From contig CAVOXT010000001.1 in NCBI GenBank assembly GCA_963700495.1, positions 186,001 to 250,000 of the forward strand: a DNA stretch of 64,000 nucleotides, read 5' to 3'. This stretch comes from JACCTU01 sp963700495. Lineage in GTDB: Bacteria; Actinomycetota; Thermoleophilia; Gaiellales; Gaiellaceae. The notes under the pieces were generated by a model. That model was not told where the DNA came from. It searched no databases and was given only the letters and a program-made list of their open reading frames with translations. This document shows, in pieces, positions 34,256-43,593 of the stretch (its first letter is position 1; every line of letters starts with the position of its first letter). The position numbers and the translations under genes were made by a program.

Positions 34256-34872
34256 AGCGTGTCCTCCAGTCGCCCGATCTCGGCCATCAGGCGGTCGGTC
34301 GCCTCCTGCGCACCCTCACGCGGATCGTGGTCGCGCAGATCGTCGAGCGGGACCGGTGCGCCGTATCGTACGAGCAGCGGCCCGAACTTTCGCAGCGTGT
34401 CGGTTCCCTTGATCGCCGCGGGGATCAGCGGCACGCCGGCGGCAAGTGCGATGCGCGCCGCGCCCAGGTGCGCGCGCGGCTGGTACTTCTTCACGATTCC
34501 CTTCTTGCGCCGTGTGCCCTCCGGGAACATGACCACGACGTGCCCGTCGCGCGCGAGCTGCACGGCGGTCTCGATCGCCTCGGCGTCCGCCTGCCCGCGA
34601 TGGACCTTGAACGCGCCGCCCGACTCGATGATCTTCCCGAGCGGCCACCAGAAGAGCTCGGACTTGCCCATGAAGCGCAGGAACCGCCAGGGCAAGAGCG
34701 GCAGCCCGAGCGCCCATGGGTCGAAGTTCGAGAGGTGGTTGGCGGCGAGCACGAAGCCGCCCTCGCGCGGCACGTGCTCGAGCCCAAACGTTCTCGGGCG
34801 GAGCAGAAGTTTCGTCAGCGGCCGGGATAGGTATCCGATCGCCAGGTAGAACGGCGAAGGTCGCGGGGCCAT
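34252..34872 (-). CDS. plsC: 1-acyl-sn-glycerol-3-phosphate acyltransferase-like protein
   Basis: 206 residues. Acyltransferase motif I is AANHLSNFDPW (HX4D), motif II is near GAFKVHRGQAD, motif III is VMFPEGTRRKKG and motif IV is VPLIPAAIKGTD. The enzyme adds the second acyl chain to lysophosphatidic acid at the membrane. ATG 34872 lies in a CCATGG and faces the divergent topA gene 37 bases away. It ends with an ATGA overlap to the exonuclease gene. Confidence 0.9.
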   Translation of the reverse strand: MAPRPSPFYLAIGYLSRPLTKLLLRPRTFGLEHVPREGGFVLAANHLSNFDPWALGLPLLPWRFLRFMGKSELFWWPLGKIIESGGAFKVHRGQADAEAIETAVQLARDGHVVVMFPEGTRRKKGIVKKYQPRAHLGAARIALAAGVPLIPAAIKGTDTLRKFGPLLVRYGAPVPLDDLRDHDPREGAQEATDRLMAEIGRLEDTL

Positions 34873-34909
34873 GGTGGCGAATTCTGCCGTCTTGACAACG
34901 GAGGCTAAG

Positions 34910-37509
34910 GTGGACCGCGTGGCCGATAAAGCAGAAACCGGCGGAAATCGCCTGGTCATCGTCGAATCGCCCGCCAAGGCGCGGACGATCTCCGGCTACC
35001 TCGGCAAGGGCTTCACGGTCTCTTCCAGCGTCGGCCACATCCGCGACCTGCCCAGTCGCGCGAGCGAGATTCCGAAGGAGCAGCGCGCGAAGTACGGGAC
35101 GATGGGCGTCGCGATCGAGGACGAGTTCGAGCCGCTCTACCTCGTCGACAAGGACAAGAAGAAGACAGTCGACGACCTGAAGAAGCAGCTCAAGCTGGCC
35201 GACGAGCTCTTGCTCGCAACGGACGAGGACCGGGAGGGCGAGGCGATCGCGCTGGCACCTGAAGGAGGTCCTCAAGCCGACGGTTCCGGTGCGGCGGATG
35301 GTCTTCCACGAGATCACGCGCGACGCGATCCAGCGTTCGCTCGAACACATGCGCGAGATCGACGATCGCCTCGTCGACGCGCAGGAGACCCGGCGAATCC
35401 TCGACAGGCTGTACGGCTTCGAGGTCTCGCCCGTCCTCTGGAAGAAGGTGTCGCAGGGGCTCTCGGCCGGCCGCGTGCAGTCGGTCGCGACGCGCCTCGT
35501 CGTCGAGCGCGAGCGGGAGCGGATCGCGTTCGTGGAGGTCGAGTACTGGGACCTCGAGGGGATCTTCGACCCGGGCTCGTTCACCGCCCGCCTCGTCGCG
35601 CTCGACGGCAAGCGCGTCGCGAGAGGCGGCGACTTCGGCTCCGACGGAAAGCTCAAGAGCAACGAGATCGCGCACCTGGAAGAGGAGGCCGCGCGCGCGT
35701 TGCTCGACCGGCTCGAGGGCGCGGCATTCACCGTCCGCAGCAAGGACGTCAAGCCCTACACCCGCAAGCCGACTGCACCGTTTCGCACGGCCACCCTTCA
35801 GCAGGAGGCGAGCCGCAAGCTCCGCTACTCCTCGCAGACGACGATGCGCGTCGCACAGCGTCTGTACGAGAACGGCTACATCACCTACATGCGGACCGAT
35901 TCGACGTCGCTCTCCGGGGCGGCGGTCGCCGCAGCCGCGCAGGCAGGTGACCGAGCTCTACGGCGCCGAGTACGTGCCGGAAAAGCCGCGGAGCTACGAG
36001 CGGAAGGTCAAGAACGCGCAGGAGGCGCACGAGGCGATCCGTCCCGCGGGCGACCGGTTTCGCACTCCGAACGAGGTTCGCGGCGAGCTGAACCGTGACG
36101 AGCTCGCGCTCTACGAGCTGATCTGGAAGCGGACGATCGCGTCGCAGATGGCCGACGCACGCGGTGAGACCGTCTCGCTCCGCGTCGCCGCAACCTCCTC
36201 GGCCGGCGAAGACGTCGAGTTCGGCGCATCGGGAACCGTGATCACGTTCCCGGGCTTCCTGGCCGCGTACGAGGTGGGCAAGGACGACACCGAGGACGGC
36301 GACGATCAGCGGCCTCTGCCGAACCTCGAGCAGGGGCAGGAGCTCGACACGCGTGAGCTGACCGCGCAGGGCCATTCGACCTCGGCTCCGCCGCGCTACA
36401 CCGAGGCCACGCTCGTTCGCGCGCTCGAGGAGCTCGGCATCGGCCGGCCGTCGACGTACGCCGCGATCATGGGCACCATCCTCGACCGGGGATACGTCTT
36501 CAAGCGCGGCACTGCGCTCGTCCCCGCGTTCCTCGCCTTCTCCGTCGTCGAGCTGCTCGAGAAGCACTTCGCGCGGCTCGTCGACTACGAGTTCACCGCG
36601 CGCATGGAGGACGACCTCGACCGGATCGCCGCGGGTGAGGAGGGGCGCGTCGAGTGGCTCCATCGCTTCTACTTCGGCGACGAGGCGGTCGCCAACGGCG
36701 CCGGGCTCAAAGCGCTCGTGAGCGATCTCGGCGATATCGACGCGCGCGCCGTGAACACGTTCCCGATCGGCGAGGACATCGTCGTGCGTGTCGGCCGCTA
36801 CGGCCCGTATCTCGAGCGAGGCGAGGAGCGCACCAGCGTGCCGCCCGACCTCGCGCCGGACGAGCTGACGCTCGAGAAGGCGAAGGAGCTGCTCGCGCAG
36901 CCGTCGGGCGAGCGCGAGCTCGGCCCACACCCCGAGACCGGGAGAACGATCGTCGCGCGCACGGGCCGCTTCGGTCCGTACGTGACCGAGGTGCTCCCCG
37001 AGGACGACAAGGCGAAGCCGAAGACCGCGTCGCTGTTCAAGTCCATGTCGCTCGACACGGTCACGCTCGACGACGCCGTCAAGCTGCTGTCGCTCCCGCG
37101 CACGATCGGCCCCGATCCGTCGGACGGCGAGGACGTCGTCGCGCTGAACGGCCGCTTCGGTCCCTACGTCAAGAAGGGGGCCGAGTCGCGGTCGCTCGAG
37201 TCTGAAGACCAGCTCTTCACCGTCACGCTCGAAGAGGCCGTCGAGCTGCTCTCGAAGCCGAAGGAGCGCCGCCGGCGCGGCACCGCGGCGGGCCCTTTGC
37301 GCGAGCTCGGCGTCGACCCGACGACCGAAAAGAAGATCGTCGTCCGCAGCGGCCGCTTCGGGCCCTACGTCACGGACGGCGAGACGAACGCCAGCCTGAA
37401 GGCCGGCGATGAGGTCGAGTCGCTCTCGTTCGATCGTGCTATCGAGCTCCTCGCCGACCGCCGGGCCCGCGGCCCCGCTCCCCGCGGCCGAAAACGCACC
37501 CGCGCATAG
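34910..37509 (+). CDS. topA: DNA topoisomerase I, two frameshifts
   Basis: About 866 residues. TOPRIM domain: LVIVESPAKARTISGYLGKG and ATDEDREGEAIA. The body has GRVQSVATRLVVERERER, QQEASRKLRYSSQTTMR and the active-site tyrosine in YITYMRTDS. The C-terminus carries about four topo-C repeats (GRYGPYL, GRFGPYV three times) instead of Cys4 zinc fingers, then a basic tail PRGRKRTRA, as in actinobacteria. GTG 34910 has GGAGG five bases upstream; the alternative GTG 34919 is also in frame. Frame changes near 35257 (EAIA to WHLKEVLKP) and 35945 are single-base and look like assembly errors. Confidence 0.94.
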
Positions 37510-37560
37510 GAAAACTTTCGCCGACCGACGTCGTCTCTATAAGCAACGGTTGGGTTTTCG

Positions 37561-37579
37561 CTTGCCCGGAATGGGCAAG
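37561..37579 (+). other. Hairpin in the topA-sigA intergenic region
   Basis: CTTGCCC (37561-37567) pairs with GGGCAAG (37573-37579) around GGAAT. There is no T-run on the plus strand. The whole 165-base gap is more AT-rich than its surroundings and contains TATAAG at 37538, a possible -10 element without a clear -35. Confidence 0.35.
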
Positions 37580-37643
37580 GAGGGTGGTTCGTTTTCATCG
37601 ATTCAGAGCAATTTGTTGGTATTCGGTTGTGATTCGTCCCCAC

Positions 37644-37675
37644 CCTCTAGCACGGACAGGAGATACCTCCTAGAG
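37644..37675 (+). promoter_or_regulatory. Leader hairpin that covers the sigA ribosome binding site
   Basis: GGAG (37659-37662) can pair with CTCC (37667-37670), and the stem is extended by CTCTA (37644-37648) with TAGAG (37671-37675), leaving a 10-base bulge. The AGGAG is the only Shine-Dalgarno-like sequence before GTG 37675, whose G is in the stem. Pairing may limit translation. Confidence 0.4.
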
Positions 37676-38817
37676 TGCGAACCGGGCGGATGCGGACGCA
37701 GGCTCAAAGGCAAGCACGAAAGGAAGAAATCGCTACTTTGACGCAGAATCAGTTGCAGGAATTGCTGGATTCCGATCCCGTCAAGGCGCTCGTCGAGGCC
37801 TCGGAGGAACAGGGCTACATCGAGTCCGCCTCGCTCGAGACGATGGCGGCTGAGCAGGAGCTGAACGAGGAGGACCTCGAGCAGCTCCGCCACGAGCTCG
37901 AGTCGATCGGGTTCGAGATCCGCGCGGTCGCGGCGGACGAGAAGGAGGCGGAGAAGGTCAACCCACGCCTCAACCTCGAGCACCAGCCGCTTTCGGGCTC
38001 CGCGGACAGCCTCCAGCTCTTCCTGGCCGACGTCGGCAAGCACAAGCTGCTCACCGCTGCGGACGAGGTTTCCCTCGCCAAGCGGATCGAGCGCGGCGAC
38101 CCGGTCGCGAAGCGCCACATGATCGAGTCGAACCTCCGGCTGGTCGTCTCGATCGCCAAGGGCTACCGGGGTCTGGGAGTGCCGTTTCTCGACCTGATTC
38201 AGGAGGGAACGCTGGGCCTGAACCGAGCGGTCGAGAAGTTCGACTGGCGCCGCGGCTTCAAGTTCTCCACCTACGCGACCTGGTGGATCCGGCAGTCCGT
38301 CCAGCGCGCCGTCGCGAACCACGCGCGCACGATCCGTGTGCCCGTCCACGTCGTCGAGCGCCAGCAGAAGCTGTCGCGCGCGGCGCGCCGGCTCGAGGTC
38401 GAGCTCGGCCGCGAGGCGACGAAGGACGAGCTTGCCGAGGCCACCGGCCTGCCGATCCAGCACGTCGACGAAGCGCTCGGCGCCGCCTCGGCGTCCGTCT
38501 CGCTGAACCAGACGGTCGGCGCGGACGACGAGGGCGAGCTCGGCGACCTGTTCGCCGATCGCGAGGCGCCGGACCCCTTCGACGAGGCCGAGGAATCGCT
38601 TCGGAGACAGGGAGTCAGAAAGGCGCTCGACGCGCTCCCCGAACGTGAGCGGCGGATCCTCGAGCTGCGCTTCGGCTTCGAGGGCGAGCCGTGGACGCTC
38701 GAGGCGATCGGCCACGAGCTCGATCTGACCCGCGAGCGCGTCCGCCAGCTCGAGGGACAGGCCCTGGCGCGCCTCGGCGCGCTTCGCGACCTCATCTCGG
38801 TCGCCTCAGCGGCCTAG
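37675..38817 (+). CDS. rpoD: Primary sigma factor, RpoD/SigA type
   Basis: 380 residues with regions 1.2 to 4.2. Region 1.2 is DSLQLFLADVGKHKLLTAAD, region 2 is SNLRLVVSIAKGYRGLGVPF followed by LDLIQEGTLGLNRAVEKFDW and the -10-binding FKFSTYATWWIRQSVQRAV, region 3 is RTIRVPVHVVERQQKLSRAA and region 4.2 is WTLEAIGHELDLTRERVRQL. A separate acidic N-terminal segment (residues 20-75) replaces the long region 1.1. GTG 37675, ATG 37690 and TTG 37738 are all possible starts; I keep the first because of the AGGAG before it. It directs RNA polymerase to housekeeping promoters. Confidence 0.93.
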   Translation: MRTGRMRTQAQRQARKEEIATLTQNQLQELLDSDPVKALVEASEEQGYIESASLETMAAEQELNEEDLEQLRHELESIGFEIRAVAADEKEAEKVNPRLNLEHQPLSGSADSLQLFLADVGKHKLLTAADEVSLAKRIERGDPVAKRHMIESNLRLVVSIAKGYRGLGVPFLDLIQEGTLGLNRAVEKFDWRRGFKFSTYATWWIRQSVQRAVANHARTIRVPVHVVERQQKLSRAARRLEVELGREATKDELAEATGLPIQHVDEALGAASASVSLNQTVGADDEGELGDLFADREAPDPFDEAEESLRRQGVRKALDALPERERRILELRFGFEGEPWTLEAIGHELDLTRERVRQLEGQALARLGALRDLISVASAA

Positions 38818-38844
38818 AGCCGGGCAAACGCACCTCCACCGAAG

Positions 38845-38871
38845 GGCGGCGAAAGCCGCCTTTCGCCGTTT
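38845..38871 (+). terminator. Terminator after sigA
   Basis: Two mutually exclusive hairpins overlap: GGCGGC-GAAA-GCCGCC followed by TTT, and CGGCGAAA-GCCGCC-TTTCGCCG followed by TTTTC. Either one ends at a T-run. Confidence 0.8.
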
Positions 38872-38890
38872 TCTGCTCCTTAACCTTTCG

Positions 38891-38920
38891 TTTGCACACC
38901 CGTCCTAGCTGCTGAATACT
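38891..38920 (+). promoter_or_regulatory. Possible promoter of the first peptide-transporter operon
   Basis: TTTGCA and AATACT are spaced by 18 bases, about 40 bases before the TTG start. The match to consensus is modest. Confidence 0.3.
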
Positions 38921-38960
38921 CCTTATCCGGAGGAAGCAGCGACAAGAGAGGTGGTGGCAG

Positions 38961-40640
38961 TTGAGGGGTATGGTCAAGCTCGTGAGCATGGCGGGCGCAG
39001 TGGTGGCCTGTCTGCTCGTCGCGGGTGCCGCAACGGCTGGATCCAGATCGGAGGCGTCGCCGAGCGCGACGACTCCGACGGCCCTGATCTACGCCGGCGC
39101 GGCTGACCCGACCTATCTCGATCCGGCGCTCGTCTCAGACGGCGAGTCGTTCCGGGTCACGAAGCAGATCTTCGAGAGTCTCGTGGACTTTGCTCCCGGG
39201 ACCACGAAGATCGTCCCCTCTCTCGCCAAGAGCTGGACCGTGGCGAAAGACGGGCGGACGTACACGTTCAACCTGCAGACCGGAGTGCGCTTCCACGACG
39301 GCACGGCGTTCAACGCGGCCGCCGTCTGCGCGAACTTCAACCGCTGGTACAACTTCAGCGGCCCGTTCCAGGACGCGTCTGCGACCTACTACTACCAGAC
39401 GGTCTTCAGCGGGTTCAAGAAGAACGAGAACTCGACGCTCGGCAAGCCGCTGTACCAGAGCTGCCGCGCGGCGTCGCCGTCCAAGGCGGTCATCAAGCTG
39501 ACCCGCCGGAACGGTCCGTTCCTCGCCTCGCTGGTGCTGTCGGCGTTCGCGATCCAGAGCCCGGCCGCGATGAACCGCTGGGGCGCGAACGGCGGGACGA
39601 TCCGAAACGGGGCGTTCTACCCGACCGGGACGTACGCGTTCAGTCACCCGACCGGCACGGGTCCCTACGTGCTCACGAGCTGGCGGGTCGGCGAGTCGGT
39701 CGTCTTGACCCGAAACCCGAAGTACTGGGGCAAGAAGGCCAGGCTCGCGCGGATCGTCATCCGGCCGATCAGCGACAACACCGCACGCGTGCAGGCACTC
39801 CAGACCGGTGAGATCTTCGGGATGGACCTGCTCGCGCCGCAGCTCGTCGCAACGGTGCGCAGCAACTCGAACCTGAAGGTGCTGAACCGGCCGTCGTTCA
39901 ACGTTGCCTACGTCGGGATCAACTCGGCGAAGCCTCCGATGAACGACGTTCGCGTCCGGAGGGCGGTTGCATACGGCCTCAACCGGCAGCTCGTCGTGCG
40001 GTCGTTCTACGCGGGCCGCGGAGTGGTTGCCCACGAGTTCATGCCGTCGAGCCTGCCGGGCTACGAACCGAACGTGACGAAGTACGCGTTCAACCCGACG
40101 AGGTCGAAGGAGCTGCTCCGCCAGGCGGGTTGTGGCCCGCCCTGCAAGATCTCCTTCTGGTACCCGACCGGCGTCTCGCGTCCGTACATGCCGGACCCGA
40201 AGGCGAACTTCGAGGCGTTCAAGGCGAGCCTCGAGCAGTCCGGCTTCGAGGTCGACACCACGAGCATGCCGTGGCGGCCTGACTACGTGAAGAACGTGAA
40301 CGACGGCACCGCCGGCCATCTGTTCCTGATCGGCTGGACGGGTGACTATGCCGACGCGGACAACTTCCTGGGCGTGTTCTTCCAGGGATTCAACCCGCAG
40401 TTCGGCGAGCGCAACGCCGCGCTCGACAGCCTGCTCGACCGGGCTGAGCAGGAGACGAACCAGGCGAAGAGGGCGGTCCTGTACAAGCAGGCGAACCGTC
40501 TGATCGCGCAGCAGGTTCCGGGCGTCCCGTACGCCCACTCGGTTCCGGCGCTCGGCTTCCAGAAGCGGGTGCAGGGCTACTACACGAGCCCGATCGGCAC
40601 CGACCTGTTCAAGACCGTCTTCCTGGGCGGAGGACAGTAA
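38961..40640 (+). CDS. Peptide/oligopeptide ABC transporter, substrate-binding protein (operon 1)
   Basis: 559 residues, family 5 extracellular solute-binding protein. A signal peptide (VKLVSMAGAVVACLLVAGAA) is followed by a Ser/Thr-rich linker, without a clear lipobox Cys after it. Family landmarks are DPTYLDPALVSDGESFRVTK, GTTKIVPSLAKSWTVAKDGR, TYTFNLQTGVRFHDGTAFNA and the VRRAVAYGLNRQLVV segment. It captures peptides or similar compounds outside the membrane. TTG 38961 has AGAGGTGG upstream; ATG 38970 is an alternative. It is the first gene of a five-gene operon (binding protein, permease B, permease C, ATPase D, ATPase F). Confidence 0.92.
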   Translation: MRGMVKLVSMAGAVVACLLVAGAATAGSRSEASPSATTPTALIYAGAADPTYLDPALVSDGESFRVTKQIFESLVDFAPGTTKIVPSLAKSWTVAKDGRTYTFNLQTGVRFHDGTAFNAAAVCANFNRWYNFSGPFQDASATYYYQTVFSGFKKNENSTLGKPLYQSCRAASPSKAVIKLTRRNGPFLASLVLSAFAIQSPAAMNRWGANGGTIRNGAFYPTGTYAFSHPTGTGPYVLTSWRVGESVVLTRNPKYWGKKARLARIVIRPISDNTARVQALQTGEIFGMDLLAPQLVATVRSNSNLKVLNRPSFNVAYVGINSAKPPMNDVRVRRAVAYGLNRQLVVRSFYAGRGVVAHEFMPSSLPGYEPNVTKYAFNPTRSKELLRQAGCGPPCKISFWYPTGVSRPYMPDPKANFEAFKASLEQSGFEVDTTSMPWRPDYVKNVNDGTAGHLFLIGWTGDYADADNFLGVFFQGFNPQFGERNAALDSLLDRAEQETNQAKRAVLYKQANRLIAQQVPGVPYAHSVPALGFQKRVQGYYTSPIGTDLFKTVFLGGGQ

Positions 40641-40673
40641 GAACGTGAGCTAGCAGCCGACGAACGACTAGAC

Positions 40674-41684
40674 ATGCTTCGCTACGTCGTTCGTCGGCTG
40701 CTTCTGATGATCCCGGTTCTCCTCGGGGTCTCGGTGCTGCTCTTCTTCTGGGTCCGTGCGCTGCCGGGCAGCCCGGCCGAGTCGCTTCTCGGTGAACGCG
40801 CGACGCCCGAGCTCGTCGCGGCGTACAAGGAACGCTACGGCCTCGACCAGCCCGTCTGGCGGCAGTACCTCGACTATCTCAAGACCACGATCGGCGATCG
40901 CGACCTCGGCGTCAGCGTCGCGACGCATCGCCAGGTCACCGACGAGCTCAGCCAGCGGTTCCCGGCAACGGTCGAGCTCGCGCTCGCGGCGATGATCTTC
41001 GCCGTCGGCTTCGGCATCCCACTCGGGTTCATCGCCGCCAAGCGGTACGGCGGGGCCGTTGACCAGGGCAGCCTGTTTCTCTCCCTGATCGGGATCTCGG
41101 TCCCGATCTTCGTGCTCGCGATCCTGCTCAAGTACATCTTCGCGGTCCGGCTCGCGTGGCTTCCGAGCGTCGGGCGGATCGACCTGCTCAACTTCGACGC
41201 CAAGCACCCGACGAACTTCTACCTCCTCGACGCGGTCATCGCGCGGGACTGGGCGACATTCTGGGACGTGAGCAAGCACCTGATCCTGCCGGCGATCGCG
41301 CTCGGGTCGATCCCGCTCGCGATCATCGCCCGGATCACGCGCGCGTCGGTCCTCGACGTGCAGAACGAGGACTACATACGGACGGCTCGCGCGAAGGGTG
41401 TGGCGCCGCGGCTCGTCGACCGGCGGCACGTGCTTCGAAACGCACTCCTCCCCGTGACGACGGTGATCGGCCTCCAGACCGGCCTGCTGCTCTCGGGCGC
41501 GATCCTGACCGAGACGGTCTTCGCATACCCGGGTGTCGGGTCGTGGCTGCGTGACGCGATCTTCAACCGCGACTACCCCGTGCTGCAGGGAGGGATCCTG
41601 TTCCTCGCCATGGTCTTCGTGCTCGTCAATCTCGTCGTCGACGTGATGTACGCAGTCCTCAACCCGAGGATCCGGTACTCATGA
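40674..41684 (+). CDS. Peptide ABC transporter permease, DppB type (operon 1)
   Basis: 336 residues starting MLRYVVRRLLLMIPVLLGVS, the standard DppB N-terminus, with six membrane helices. The EAA loop that contacts the ATPase is EDYIRTARAKGVAPRLVDRR, followed by HVLRNALLPVTTVIGLQTGL. Its last four bases overlap the next permease start (ATGA). An insertion of about 30 residues (RIDLLNFDAKHPTNFYLLDA region) lies in a periplasmic loop. Confidence 0.94.
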   Translation: MLRYVVRRLLLMIPVLLGVSVLLFFWVRALPGSPAESLLGERATPELVAAYKERYGLDQPVWRQYLDYLKTTIGDRDLGVSVATHRQVTDELSQRFPATVELALAAMIFAVGFGIPLGFIAAKRYGGAVDQGSLFLSLIGISVPIFVLAILLKYIFAVRLAWLPSVGRIDLLNFDAKHPTNFYLLDAVIARDWATFWDVSKHLILPAIALGSIPLAIIARITRASVLDVQNEDYIRTARAKGVAPRLVDRRHVLRNALLPVTTVIGLQTGLLLSGAILTETVFAYPGVGSWLRDAIFNRDYPVLQGGILFLAMVFVLVNLVVDVMYAVLNPRIRYS

Positions 41685-42593
41685 CGGTCGCCGAGCTCGA
41701 AGCCGTCGAGATCCAGCTCGAACAGCCGACCGGCGGGCTCTGGCACGAGGCGTGGTATCGGCTGACGCACAACTCAGGCGCAATCGTCGGCGCGGTCATC
41801 GTCGGCGTCTTCGTCATCTGCGCCATCGGCGCGCCGGTGATCGCGCCGCACGACCCCGCGAACGACACGTTCCTCGTCGGCGGGATTCTCCAGCCGCAGC
41901 CTCCGAGCCGAGATCACCTGCTCGGACTCGACCTCCAGGGGCGAGACGTCTTCAGCCGGATCGTCTACGGCGCGCGCTACTCACTGCTGATCGGCGTCGT
42001 CTCCGTTGCCATCGGTCTCTCGATCGGGCTTCTGCTCGGGTCCTTCGCCGGTTTCGTCGGCCGCTGGCCCGACTCGGTCGTCATGCGGATGATGGACGTC
42101 ATGCTCGCCATCCCCGGCCTCCTCTTCGCGATCGCGATCGTCGCGATGCTCGGCCCCGGCCTCTGGCAGGTGATGATCGCGGTCGGCGTCGTGAACATCC
42201 CGATCTTCGCGCGCCTCCTGCGCGGCTCCGTGCTCGCGCAGCGAGAGAACGAGTACGTGTTCGCCGCGCGCTCAGTCGGCGTTCCGCGCAGAAAGATCCT
42301 CTTCTCGCACATCCTCCCGAACTCGATGTCGCCGGTGATCGTCGCGGGGACGCTCGCGATGGCGACGGCGATCATCGACGTCGCCGGCCTCGGCTTTCTC
42401 GGTCTCGGGCCGCAGGACCCGTCGACGCCCGGAGTGGGGGACGATGCTGACCGACGCGAACGAGTACCTCGCCGCCGCTCCCTACCTGGCGATCATCCCC
42501 TGCCTCGCGATCGTGATCTCGGTGCTCGGGTTCAACCTGATCGGCGACGGCCTCCGCGAAGCGCTCGACCCGAAGCTGCGTGGCAGGGCCTGA
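41681..42593 (+). CDS. Peptide ABC transporter permease, DppC type, frameshifted (operon 1)
   Basis: About 304 residues. The N-terminus has the DppC cytoplasmic arm and first helix (AIVGAVIVGVFVICAIGAPV), the LGLDLQGRDVFSRIVYGARY segment, and the EAA loop ENEYVFAARSVGVPRRKILF. Near 42437 one extra G shifts the frame: expected GLGPQDPSTPEWGTMLTDAN continues as EYLAAAPYLAIIPCLAIVIS in the next frame to TGA 42591-42593 (ALDPKLRGRA). The stop overlaps the start of the following ATPase gene by 14 bases. Likely an assembly error. Confidence 0.9.
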
Positions 42594-43593
42594 CCCGCTG
42601 CTCTCGGTCCGCGACCTGCGCGTGCAGTTCTGGACGCGGCGCGGGACGATCCACGCGGTCAACGGCATCTCGTTCGACATCGGGCGCGGCGAGACGCTCG
42701 GCATCGTCGGCGAGTCGGGATGCGGGAAGAGCGTCACCTCGCTCGCCCTGCTCGGCATCCTGCCGCGCGCCGGTCGCGTCGTGGGCGGGACCGCGGAGTT
42801 CGGCGGGCGCGACCTGCTGCAGCTCTCGGACGGAGAGCTACGGTCGGTGCGCGGACGCGAGATCGGGATCGTCTTCCAGGATCCGATGACGTCCCTGAAT
42901 CCCGTTCTGACTGTCGGCCGGCAGATCAGGGAGGCGCTGGAGACCCACTTCGACCTCTCGAGGCGCGAGACCGAGAATCGCGCGGTCGAGCTGCTCGAAC
43001 GCGTGGGGATCCCTGCCGCGAAGGAGCGAGCCCGCGACTACCCGCACCAGTTCTCCGGCGGGATGCGGCAGCGCGCGATGATCGCGATGGCGCTCGCGTG
43101 CGAGCCGAAGCTGCTGATCGCCGACGAGCCGACAACCGCGCTCGACGTGACGATCCAGGCGCAGATCCTCGACCTGCTGCGCCAGCTCGTCCGCGAGGAG
43201 GGTGCGTCGCTGATCCTGATCACGCACGACCTCGGCGTCGTCGCGGGCATGTGCGAGCAGGTCAAGGTGATGTACGCCGGCATGTTCATGGAGACCGGCA
43301 GCGCCGACCAGCTGTTCGACGCCCCGCGGCACCCGTACACGCTCGGGCTGCTCGAGTCGATTCCGCGCCTCGACGCGCCGCGCAAGGCCCAGCTGAAGCC
43401 GATCGCCGGCGCGCCGCGCGACATGCTCAGCCCGCCGACCGCGTGCCCGTTCCAGCCGCGCTGCCGGTTCGAGGTCGAGCTGTCGCGCAACGCGGTGCCC
43501 CCGCTCGTGGAGATCGAGCCCGGACACTTCGTCGCCTGCTTCAACCCCGTTCCGGCAGACGAGTGGGCGCGCGAGCGGGCGGTGACGGTGTGA
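42580..43593 (+). CDS. Peptide ABC transporter ATPase, DppD type (operon 1)
   Basis: 337 residues. Walker A GESGCGKSVTSLALLGI, Q-loop VFQDPMTSLNP, signature FSGGMRQRAMIAMAL, Walker B LLIADEPTTALDV and switch LITHDLGVVAG are all intact. The C-terminal oligopeptide domain has the cysteine cluster TACPFQPRCRFEVE (the iron-sulfur-type motif of OppD/DppD). GTG 42580. Overlaps the next ATPase gene by four bases. Confidence 0.95.
   Translation: MAGPDPLLSVRDLRVQFWTRRGTIHAVNGISFDIGRGETLGIVGESGCGKSVTSLALLGILPRAGRVVGGTAEFGGRDLLQLSDGELRSVRGREIGIVFQDPMTSLNPVLTVGRQIREALETHFDLSRRETENRAVELLERVGIPAAKERARDYPHQFSGGMRQRAMIAMALACEPKLLIADEPTTALDVTIQAQILDLLRQLVREEGASLILITHDLGVVAGMCEQVKVMYAGMFMETGSADQLFDAPRHPYTLGLLESIPRLDAPRKAQLKPIAGAPRDMLSPPTACPFQPRCRFEVELSRNAVPPLVEIEPGHFVACFNPVPADEWARERAVTV

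Noticed and set aside
41681..42593. Programmed ribosomal frameshift in the DppC gene (and other single-shift genes)
   Set aside because: No slippery heptamer and downstream structure at the breaks; shifts are scattered over many unrelated genes, which fits assembly error.
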